Shown here one piece after another: positions 1-5,458 of a stretch of DNA of 5,838 nt. The translations under genes and the position numbers were made by a program. The stretch spans positions 1 to 5,838 of the forward strand of contig JANXSV010000030.1 of the NCBI GenBank assembly GCA_025356505.1, in the 5' to 3' direction. Source of the DNA: Methylovirgula sp. GTDB lineage: Bacteria; Pseudomonadota; Alphaproteobacteria; Rhizobiales; Beijerinckiaceae. The notes beneath the pieces are model-generated. The model made no database searches, was not told where the DNA came from, and was given only the letters and a program-made list of their open reading frames with translations. Each line of letters starts with the position of its first letter. Position 1 is the stretch's first letter.

Positions 1-64
1 ATGGTGCCCGCGCTTTAGCCTGTTGCGCCGCACTTTTCAATGGGGCTTTTTGATGTTGAACCAT
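1..64 (-). CDS. Start of a gene following atpI, possibly F0 ATP synthase subunit a (partial)
   Basis: An ATG at 64-62 opens a reading frame of 21 codons that stays open to the window edge; the 5' end is here and the rest lies outside. It begins 17 bases after the atpI stop, in the same direction, as expected for atpB in an alphaproteobacterial atpI-atpB-atpE operon. The visible peptide begins MVQHQKAPLKSAAQQ and is rich in Lys, Gln and Ala; it is not the hydrophobic or conserved part of subunit a, so identity rests on position only. No good Shine-Dalgarno sequence precedes the ATG, so the true atpB start could lie further downstream, outside the window. Alternatives are an unusual N-terminal extension of AtpB or a chance open frame. 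Confidence 0.35.
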   Translation of the reverse strand, partial: MVQHQKAPLKSAAQQAKARAP

Positions 65-81
65 TTTGTTGCCGCAATTGC

Positions 82-450
82 TCATTTGTCATCGTCATCC
101 AGCATATTGGCTGACATCGGCGGCGCTTTGCTATGCGTGGGCGCGGCGGCAATGCGATAAACATTCCAAAATCCGGCCACAGTCCCCAGCAAAAGGAAGA
201 TGATAATCAGCCAGGGCGACGTGTTCAGCCATTTGTCCAATTGCCATCCAAGCAGCGCGCCAACCATGACGCCGGCGACAAATTCCGCCATAACGCGCAT
301 CGCCAAACTATAGGCCGCACCGATTCCATCGGTCTTGAGCGGAGCGGTCGCCTTAACCGAGCCGGTTTTCATCTCTTCCTTTTGCGCCGCAATGCCGGAA
401 GAGAGCCTTTTCAGGCGGGCGTTCAGGGCGTCGTCGGACTCATCGGGCAT
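82..450 (-). CDS. atpI: F0F1 ATP synthase assembly protein AtpI (subunit I)
   Basis: AtpI is a small inner-membrane protein that helps assemble the c-ring of the F0F1 ATP synthase; it is not part of the catalytic core. The 122-residue product has a charged N-terminal tail (about 1-45, including NARLKRL), a first membrane helix at about 47-69 and a second at about 79-97. The family motif is visible in AEFVAGVMVGALLGWQLDKW (55-74), with small glycines in the helix and an Asp-Lys at its end, followed by FWNVYRIA after the second helix. I chose ATG 450 because a GAGGA Shine-Dalgarno sequence lies seven bases upstream (462-458). The frame remains open to a TTG at 513, but that would add 21 residues without a ribosome site, and the chosen start gives the usual family N-terminus. 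The tail is acidic, ending DDDDK. It lies 100 bases after smc and is presumably the first gene of the F0 operon. Confidence 0.93.
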   Translation of the reverse strand: MPDESDDALNARLKRLSSGIAAQKEEMKTGSVKATAPLKTDGIGAAYSLAMRVMAEFVAGVMVGALLGWQLDKWLNTSPWLIIIFLLLGTVAGFWNVYRIAAAPTHSKAPPMSANMLDDDDK

Positions 451-457
451 TAAAAAT

Positions 458-462
458 TCCTC
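458..462 (-). promoter_or_regulatory. Shine-Dalgarno site deciding the atpI start
   Basis: GAGGA on the minus strand, seven bases before ATG 450. It is the best ribosome site near any start in this frame and supports the 122-residue form over the longer frame from TTG 513. It overlaps the TGA stop (463-461) of a tiny upstream frame. Confidence 0.75.
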
Positions 463-526
463 AAAAAGCGCCATCGGTAATTTTGAAAGACGCGAAGTCT
501 GGAAGCCGATCAATACGCCTTCTCAC
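461..526 (-). other. Possible 21-codon leader frame upstream of atpI
   Basis: A GTG at 526-524 opens a 21-codon frame (MRRRIDRLPDFASFKITDGAF) whose TGA stop overlaps the atpI Shine-Dalgarno site, a geometry that would allow translational coupling. It has no Shine-Dalgarno sequence of its own. The GTG begins about nine bases after the candidate -10 element of the atp promoter, so it could only be read from an almost leaderless message. No family resemblance is seen, and a frame this short may well be chance. Confidence 0.15.
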
Positions 527-529
527 GCC

Positions 530-548
530 GCGGCGATATGCTTTAAAA
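530..548 (-). repeat. 19-bp outward-pointing repeat, atp-side copy
   Basis: Read on the minus strand this is TTTTAAAGCATATCGCCGC. The same sequence with one change (A for G at base 15) occurs at 5439-5457 on the plus strand. The copies are inverted to each other, lie just outside the dciA-dsbA-smc block and each points to the next gene outward. This copy begins two bases after the smc stop codon. The likeliest reading is a shared promoter or regulator site. Confidence 0.7.
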
Positions 549-565
549 CCCTAACTTGCTTCCAA
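535..565 (-). promoter_or_regulatory. Candidate promoter of the atp (F0) operon
   Basis: A TTGGAA at 565-560 could act as -35, and CATATC at 540-535, inside the repeated 19-bp sequence, as -10; the spacing of 19 is long. Predicted transcription would begin near 528 and give a leader of about 78 bases to atpI. The -35 part overlaps the last codons of smc. Support comes mainly from the matching arrangement upstream of mutY, as the individual elements are weak matches. Confidence 0.3.
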
Positions 566-3500
566 AAACCGCTCAGCCTGTTCCAAATCCACGGATACAA
601 GCTGGCTCACACCGCGCTCGGCCATCGTTACGCCAAAAAGCCGTCGCATGCGCGCCATGGTGATAGGATTATGCGTGATCGTGATAAAGCGCGTGTCAGT
701 GCGTCGACCCATCTCGTCCAGAAGGTCACAAAAGCGCTCGACATTGGCGTCGTCCAGAGGCGCATCCACCTCATCCAGCACGCAAATCGGCGATGGATTG
801 GTGAGAAAAATGGCAAAAATCAGAGACATCGCCGTGAGCGCCTGCTCACCGCCCGAAAGCAAAGTCATGGTTTGCGGCTTTTTGCCTGGCGGCTTTGCCA
901 GAATTTCCAGGCCAGCTTCCAGCGGATCATCTGATTCCACCAATTGCAGTTCCGCCTCGCCGCCGCCAAACAGCGTCACAAACAGATCCTTGAAGTGATG
1001 ATTGACTTGCTCGAAGGCTGCGAGCAGGCGCTGACGCCCCTCGCGATTAAGGCTCGCAATGGCAAGACGCAATCGGCGGATCGCCTCTGTCAGGTCATCG
1101 CGCTCCTGCACCATGTTTTCGCGCCTCGCGCCCACCTCCTCAAGTTCGATCGCTGCCCGCAAATTCACTGCGCCTAGTCGCTCCCGAGTTCCCTTTAGCG
1201 CCGCAAGACTACGCTCCGCATTGCGGGCATCCGGCAAAGCTTCGGCAAGCCGTGGCTCTGCCAGACCGGCAAGGTCTGCCAGCTCCCCGGGGTCGCACTC
1301 CAGATGTTCCGCAATTGCCCGTTCAACTTCGGCAAGGCGTGCTTCTCCAGCCTCAAGTTTGGCCTCTGTCCGCGCCGCCTCTTCACGCGAGGTTGCCATC
1401 GCGTCGAGGGCCTGCCGTGCCGCGCGGTCAGCCTCGCCCAAAGCCGCCTCACCGGCAGCCCGCGCGTCATTTGCGGCGCTCAAGTCCGCTTCTGCGTTCG
1501 CGATCTCGGTGTTAAGCACTCGCCTTTGGAGCAAAACCAGTTCGGGCGCGCCCAAGAGCGCTAGATGTTCGGCCTCTGCGCTCACCGCGCGGGCTGCAAA
1601 TTCCTGCATCTGGCTGATGGCTCTGGCCTTGCGCCCCCGCCAATCACCCTGCTCGCGCTCCAAAGCGGCCAAGCGCCGAACTCGCCCCTCGACCCCGGCA
1701 AGATGAGCGCCCAGCGCCGCTTTTGCGTCCGCGCTGCTTTGGCGCGCCGCAACTGCCAAAATGCGCGCCTGATCCACAGCCGACACCAGGCCGTCAGCAC
1801 TGCCGAACTTATCGAGCTCCGCCGCAATTTGTGCCCGGCGCGATTCTGTCTCGGTAACATCCGCTTGCAGGCGCTCATGCGCTTCTGCGAGCGCCGCCTT
1901 TCGGGCCTGCACCTGCGCCTGTTCCCGTTCAAAAGCGTTCCAGGCTTCCCGCGCAGTGTCAACCTTGCGAGCGAGGTCACGCGCTAAAATGCGCGCTTGC
2001 TGCTCCTGCGCCACCACGCCGGACATTTTCTGTTGCACAAGTGCAAGCTCCGCCGCCGCAGCCTCAGCCGTCCGCCGCGCGTTCAGCGCCTCGCTTTCAA
2101 CTTCGCTGAGGCGATTTTTTTCCTGAAGACGCTTGGCTGCCGCAGGCAAAGCATCTGCCGCCCGCGAATACCCGTCCCAGCGCCAGAGATCCCCTTCGCG
2201 CGAAATCAGCCTTTGTCCGGTTTTGATCTGCGCCAGATGCGCCTTGGCTTGCGCGCGGGTGGTAACGCCGATTTGCGCCAATCGTCGATGCAAAGCTTCC
2301 GGCGCTGTTGTGAAGTCCAGCAGAGGGGGAACGCCCACTGGAAGCGCAGCGTCTTCGCCGCTTCGTACAGTCCAGTGCGAGGGAGCGCCTTCGGCTAAAG
2401 AACCGTCGAGATCTTCCTCCAGCGCCACCCCTAACGCCGCCTCATAGCCTTTTAGAACACTGATTTGCTCTAGTACCGGCGGAAATTTCTGCCCTGAAGC
2501 GGATGTCAGCAGGCGCGCCAAGGTCCGCGCTTCGGTTTCCAGCCGCTGTGCCTTGCGCTCTGCGGCTTGCACCGGCTCGCGTAGATTTGCCTCGGCGCGG
2601 CGCAAATCTGTTACGGACTGTTCAATGTCGGTCAGCTGCCGATCCTGAGCGAGGCGCAGTGCTACTGCGGTGTCGAGCGCGGCTTTGAGGTCCGAACTGC
2701 CCTGCAATTGCGCCATCGTTGCCGCAATTTGGCTTTGCTGAGCTGAAATCTGCGCCAGCTCAGCGCCAAGTTTGTTTCCGCGCTGCGCCGTTTCTGCCAG
2801 TGTGGCCTTTAAAAGGGTGATACGCGCCTCGAAGCGCGCCAAGTCTCCCTGTGCTTGCGCCTGCGCCTGCTCGCATCCCGCGGTTGCGGCCTCCACTGCC
2901 AGCACCTGCGCCCGCAAGGCGGCTTCCAGATCTGCTTGGCCTGCGCCGCGCCGCGCAAGGTCGACCTGCTCGGTATGCAGACGTTCGAGCACAGTTGCCG
3001 CGTCAGCAATTAAAGCGCGTTCGCGCGCGGTATCCTGCCCGAGCTGGGTGATCTGGCGCGCAAGTTCCACCAGCCGTTCTTTGGCCCGCCGCTCTTGCGC
3101 ATCTATTTCCTGCCGCGCCAATACAAAGCGCTGCACAGTTGCTCCTGCACGCGCCTCTGCATCGCGCAGCGCAGGCAGGTCAGCGCTGGCCATGGCCTGT
3201 TTACGCGCGGCCTGCGCCTGCGCAAAGGTGCGATCCTGCACCTCTTGGCGCGCCGCCGCAGCCTGCTTTTTAGCGTCTTTCAGCTGATCTCCGGCATCCC
3301 TATGCGCAATCAGCATCAGCAGTGCCTCCGCACGGCGGATTTGCGCCGAAACATCGCGGTATTTCAACGCTTGCGCGGCTTGACCCTGCAAGGCGCTGAC
3401 TTGCGAAGCCAGTTGCGTCAGCACATCTTCCAGCCGAAGCAGGTTATCTTCGGCACCCTTCAGCCGCAATTCAGCTTCGTGGCGACGCGAATAAAGGCCC

Positions 3501-4012
3501 GCGACTCCCGCAGCTTCTTCAAGAATACGCCGCCGTGCCTGTGGTTTTGCCGATATGATTTCGCCGATCTGCCCTTGCCGCACCATGGCAGGCGAACGTG
3601 CACCGGATGAAGCGTCAGCAAAGAGCAACTGCACATCGCGCGCCCGCACCTCTTTGCCGTTCACTCGATAGACCGACCCGCTTTCACGTTCGATTCGCCG
3701 CGTCACCTCCAGCGTTTCCGATTGGTTAAATGCCGCCGGTGCGTTGCGGGCGCTGTTATCAATTGTGAGGCTCACCTCGGCAATGTTGCGGGCAGGGCGA
3801 TTGCCGGAACCGGAGAAGATCACGTCGTCCATGCCAGAGCCGCGCATGTTTTTATACGAGCTTTCGCCCATAACCCAGCGCATGGCTTCAACGAGGTTGC
3901 TTTTGCCGCATCCGTTAGGCCCGACAATCCCCGTTAGTCCGGGCTCGATCAGAAATTCCGAGCTATCGACAAAAGACTTGAATCCGTGCAGGCGCAGTTT
4001 CGTGAAAATCAT
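551..4012 (-). CDS. smc: Chromosome segregation SMC protein (complete)
   Basis: SMC forms ring-shaped dimers with ScpA/ScpB and uses ATP to extrude and compact chromosomal DNA in the cytoplasm. All parts of the 1153-residue protein are visible: N-terminal ATPase half with MIFTKLRLHGFKSF and Walker A GPNGCGKSN (31-39), VNGKEVRARDVQLLFAD (117-133) and the MVRQGQIGEII segment (143-153); a long Ala/Gln/Glu-rich coiled coil (about 170-500); a hinge (about 505-625) with YEAALGVALEEDLD and GDLWRWDGY; the returning coiled coil (about 625-960); and the C-terminal half with signature LLSGGEQ (LSGGE 1052-1056), Walker B ICVLDEVDA (D1080, E1081), D-loop PLDDAN and the His of ITHNP (1114). Every catalytic motif is intact, so it should be active. 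ATG 4012 gives the family N-terminus; GTG 4027 would add MRGSP and lies in a hairpin. It follows the DsbA-like gene by 51 bases. A short hexamer run (2852-2869) encodes QAQAQA in the coiled coil. No frameshift is seen. Confidence 0.98.
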   Translation of the reverse strand: MIFTKLRLHGFKSFVDSSEFLIEPGLTGIVGPNGCGKSNLVEAMRWVMGESSYKNMRGSGMDDVIFSGSGNRPARNIAEVSLTIDNSARNAPAAFNQSETLEVTRRIERESGSVYRVNGKEVRARDVQLLFADASSGARSPAMVRQGQIGEIISAKPQARRRILEEAAGVAGLYSRRHEAELRLKGAEDNLLRLEDVLTQLASQVSALQGQAAQALKYRDVSAQIRRAEALLMLIAHRDAGDQLKDAKKQAAAARQEVQDRTFAQAQAARKQAMASADLPALRDAEARAGATVQRFVLARQEIDAQERRAKERLVELARQITQLGQDTARERALIADAATVLERLHTEQVDLARRGAGQADLEAALRAQVLAVEAATAGCEQAQAQAQGDLARFEARITLLKATLAETAQRGNKLGAELAQISAQQSQIAATMAQLQGSSDLKAALDTAVALRLAQDRQLTDIEQSVTDLRRAEANLREPVQAAERKAQRLETEARTLARLLTSASGQKFPPVLEQISVLKGYEAALGVALEEDLDGSLAEGAPSHWTVRSGEDAALPVGVPPLLDFTTAPEALHRRLAQIGVTTRAQAKAHLAQIKTGQRLISREGDLWRWDGYSRAADALPAAAKRLQEKNRLSEVESEALNARRTAEAAAAELALVQQKMSGVVAQEQQARILARDLARKVDTAREAWNAFEREQAQVQARKAALAEAHERLQADVTETESRRAQIAAELDKFGSADGLVSAVDQARILAVAARQSSADAKAALGAHLAGVEGRVRRLAALEREQGDWRGRKARAISQMQEFAARAVSAEAEHLALLGAPELVLLQRRVLNTEIANAEADLSAANDARAAGEAALGEADRAARQALDAMATSREEAARTEAKLEAGEARLAEVERAIAEHLECDPGELADLAGLAEPRLAEALPDARNAERSLAALKGTRERLGAVNLRAAIELEEVGARRENMVQERDDLTEAIRRLRLAIASLNREGRQRLLAAFEQVNHHFKDLFVTLFGGGEAELQLVESDDPLEAGLEILAKPPGKKPQTMTLLSGGEQALTAMSLIFAIFLTNPSPICVLDEVDAPLDDANVERFCDLLDEMGRRTDTRFITITHNPITMARMRRLFGVTMAERGVSQLVSVDLEQAERFLEAS

Positions 4013-4017
4013 CGGCG

Positions 4018-4043
4018 AGCCCCGCACCGGGCGCGGGGCTTTT
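4018..4043. promoter_or_regulatory. Strong GC hairpin directly before the smc start
   Basis: AGCCCCGC (4018-4025) and GCGGGGCT (4033-4040) form a perfect 8-bp stem with a 7-base loop. On the plus strand it is followed by a T run (4040-4043), which looks like an intrinsic terminator for transcripts running antisense out of smc. On the minus (coding) strand there is no T run after the stem, so it should not end the dsbA-smc message. There the stem ends five bases before ATG 4012 and occupies the ribosome-binding zone, where no clear Shine-Dalgarno sequence exists. A role in damping or regulating SMC translation is inferred. Confidence 0.6.
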
Positions 4044-4063
4044 GCGCGGTAAGGCCGGATTTT

Positions 4064-4762
4064 TTACTTGAGCAGCGGCTCCAGAGCTTTGTCGATTTCA
4101 TCAATGGACATTTCCCCGCTCTTGCGCACACCGTTGATGTAGAAAGTTGGGGTTGCATCAACGCCAAACTTCTCCGAGCCGCGATCTCTCACCTTATTCA
4201 CGCCGTCATAAAGCTCCTGATTTTTCAAGCAGACTTCAAAACTCTCCTGTGTAAAACCGGCCTGTTTCGACAGATTTAACAAGGACTCAATCGGCTTATC
4301 GACAAAGGCCCAGTTTTGCTGCTGTGCAAACAGCAAGTCGACCAGCGCCGTGCGTTTTTCGTCCGCACCAGTGCAGCGCGCCAGCATGAAACCGGCTGTG
4401 GCCAGCGGGTCGAGCGGGAATTCGCGCAAAATGAATTTGATCTTGCCTGTATCAATATATTTGCTCTTCAACAGCGGGTAGACATCCTGATGAAAGCGCG
4501 CGCAGTGGGTGCAAGTCATCGAGGCATATTCGACGATGGTGACTTTAGCATCGCCCGCGCCCAGAACCACGTCGGGGAGGGCGCCCGCAGCCATCATGTC
4601 TTCCATGGCGATCTTATCTGTTGGCGCTTTAACGTCTGCGGCTGCAAAGGCCAGCTGCGGCACACTCAGAGCCAATCCGCCAATCAGGGCACCCTGCAAA
4701 ACCGCTCTGCGCGACAATGTTGCCTGCGCCAGCGACACGGACCAGATTTTCTTATTTAACAT
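4064..4762 (-). CDS. Exported DsbA-family thiol:disulfide oxidoreductase
   Basis: A thioredoxin-fold protein expected to form or rearrange disulfides in exported proteins in the periplasm. The 232-residue precursor has an N-terminal export signal: S17-R18-R19-A-V-L, a hydrophobic stretch (about 20-38) and a likely cleavage site after AFA (40). The S-R-R-x-V-L pattern resembles a Tat signal, though Sec export is possible. The mature part shows VTIVEYASMTCTHCARFH with the CxxC pair C84-T-H-C87, then a helical insertion (REFPLDPLATAGFMLARC), and the cis-proline loop ATPTFYING (Pro205). Two further cysteines (C130, C178) may form a structural pair. The CTHC centre replaces the CPHC of classical E. 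coli DsbA and is common in the alphaproteobacterial family next to smc. A GAGG at 4771-4768 lies five bases before ATG 4762. Whether it acts as oxidase or isomerase, and its redox partner, cannot be told from the window. Confidence 0.92.
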   Translation of the reverse strand: MLNKKIWSVSLAQATLSRRAVLQGALIGGLALSVPQLAFAAADVKAPTDKIAMEDMMAAGALPDVVLGAGDAKVTIVEYASMTCTHCARFHQDVYPLLKSKYIDTGKIKFILREFPLDPLATAGFMLARCTGADEKRTALVDLLFAQQQNWAFVDKPIESLLNLSKQAGFTQESFEVCLKNQELYDGVNKVRDRGSEKFGVDATPTFYINGVRKSGEMSIDEIDKALEPLLK

Positions 4763-4793
4763 AGGGGCCTCGAAGGTAGGATTTCACGTTTTT

Positions 4794-4803
4794 GATTCGA
4801 TTC
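4794..4803. promoter_or_regulatory. Two abutting GATTC (GANTC) sites in the dsbA-like leader
   Basis: GATTC occurs at 4794-4798 and again at 4799-4803. GANTC is the recognition sequence of the alphaproteobacterial cell-cycle methyltransferase CcrM, and methylated GANTC in promoters is read by GcrA. The pair lies between the candidate promoter and the ATG of the DsbA-like gene. Direct function is inferred; the sites themselves are certain. Confidence 0.35.
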
Positions 4804-4820
4804 CAGCACGGGAAACTTCA

Positions 4821-4848
4821 GTTTTAGTCAGTCAGCACATTGTGGCAA
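4821..4848 (-). promoter_or_regulatory. Candidate promoter of the dsbA-like/smc transcript
   Basis: TTGCCA (4848-4843) as -35 and TAAAAC (4826-4821) as -10, with a 16-base spacer, lie in the 124-base gap after dciA. They predict a start near 4814 and a leader of about 50 bases containing the GATTC pair. I see no clear terminator after dciA, so read-through from dciA is also possible. Confidence 0.25.
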
Positions 4849-4886
4849 GAGCAGGACATAATCAATGCGGCTCATCTGAACACAAC

Positions 4887-5405
4887 TCACTTTGAATTGA
4901 GAACACGCGAACCAAGCCGGATCAATGCTGCCCGCAACGCCGCATCATCAATATCCACCGTCGCCTCCTGAGCCTTGGCCAGCTGCGCCGCGGTAGGTTT
5001 TGCTGCGATTTTTGCCGGAGCATCACGCAGTATCGGCGCTTGTTTCAGGCTGAGCTTGCCAACACAGCGCCATCCGAAAAAACTATTGACGCGCTGCAAG
5101 ATCGTGGCGCTGAGGTGCTGGATTTCCAAAGCGGCGTAGCTTTCCACTTGAAGAACCAATGTTGCCGGTTCCACCGGAGCATCACTGTTTTTGCGCCGCG
5201 CCGCTGAGGGCCACTGCAATTTCACCGGCACACATTGTGACGCGATTTTTTCGCCCACCACGTCGCCCCAATGTAAAATCAAGTCACCCTGCGCAAAACC
5301 GAATTTGCTGAAAGCATCGCCCAACGCCTGCGGCACGAAGTCTGCAAGTGGCGTCGACGCTTTTGAGCGCGATCCGGCACGAAATTTCCGGGGGGCAACA
5401 ACCAT
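4887..5405 (-). CDS. dciA: DciA-like replicative helicase loader (DUF721)
   Basis: DciA is the ancestral loader that helps place the DnaB helicase on DNA at replication initiation in bacteria lacking DnaC or DnaI. The 172-residue product has a basic N-terminus (MVVAPRKFRAGSRSK), then PLADFVPQALGDAFSKFGF, the W46-G-D-V-V-G51 segment typical of the family, and the domain core from LVLQVESYAALEIQHLSATILQRVNSFFGW (83-112), which fits the KH-like fold with its hydrophobic strand and helix. An Ala/Lys-rich linker (about 126-150) leads to a final helix ALRAALIRLGSRVL (156-169). This two-block layout matches alphaproteobacterial members. ATG 5405 is preceded by a weak AAGAG about six bases away. It is transcribed away from mutY across a 53-base gap and is followed by the DsbA-like gene 124 bases on. 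The family is clear; the loader role is by homology. Confidence 0.9.
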   Translation of the reverse strand: MVVAPRKFRAGSRSKASTPLADFVPQALGDAFSKFGFAQGDLILHWGDVVGEKIASQCVPVKLQWPSAARRKNSDAPVEPATLVLQVESYAALEIQHLSATILQRVNSFFGWRCVGKLSLKQAPILRDAPAKIAAKPTAAQLAKAQEATVDIDDAALRAALIRLGSRVLNSK

Positions 5406-5422
5406 TCGGCACTCTTTGCAGC

Positions 5423-5452
5423 TTGATCAATCTTGAGATTTTAAAGCATATC
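5423..5452 (+). promoter_or_regulatory. Candidate mutY promoter in the divergent dciA-mutY gap
   Basis: TTGATC (5423-5428) as -35 and CATATC (5447-5452) as -10, with an 18-base spacer, precede mutY. Transcription would begin at about 5459, the ATG itself, so the message may be leaderless; no Shine-Dalgarno sequence is present before this ATG. The 5406-5458 gap must also hold the dciA promoter on the other strand. It contains a TTGATCAA palindrome (5423-5430) and a dyad AATCT/AGATT (5429-5440), possible operator sites. Confidence 0.35.
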
Positions 5453-5457
5453 ACCGC
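5439..5457 (+). repeat. 19-bp outward-pointing repeat, mutY-side copy
   Basis: TTTTAAAGCATATCACCGC, ending one base before the mutY ATG. It matches the sequence at 548-530 on the minus strand at 18 of 19 bases, with a further shared G two bases upstream of each copy. It contains the candidate mutY -10 element. Confidence 0.7.
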
Positions 5458-5458
5458 T

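Noticed and set aside
85..99. C-terminal DDDDK of AtpI, identical to an enteropeptidase cleavage motif
   Set aside because: A coincidence of an acidic tail; it sits at the very C-terminus and has no known role in AtpI.
485..505. Possible terminator hairpin after smc (AGAC/GTCT, minus strand)
   Set aside because: The stem is only four base pairs and the T run after it is short and broken, so it is too weak to call.
1059..1706. Long plus-strand open frame (215 codons) antisense to smc
   Set aside because: It encodes an Ala/Ser/Arg-rich product with no domain, as expected when the Ala/Glu/Arg-rich coiled coil of smc is read on the opposite strand. The smc frame is intact throughout.
2852..2869. 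Hexamer repeat encoding Gln-Ala-Gln-Ala in smc
   Set aside because: Three short units in a coiled coil rich in Gln and Ala; ordinary low-complexity sequence rather than a functional repeat.
2772..3287. Other antisense open frames over the smc coiled coil, including a Cys/Ala/Arg-rich one
   Set aside because: Skewed composition mirrors GC-rich third positions of the smc codons; there is no plausible ribosome site and no recognisable motif.
4782..4797. TTTCACGT resembling half of a parS (ParB/SMC loading) site
   Set aside because: Only about 9 of 16 positions match the parS palindrome, and the second half is absent.
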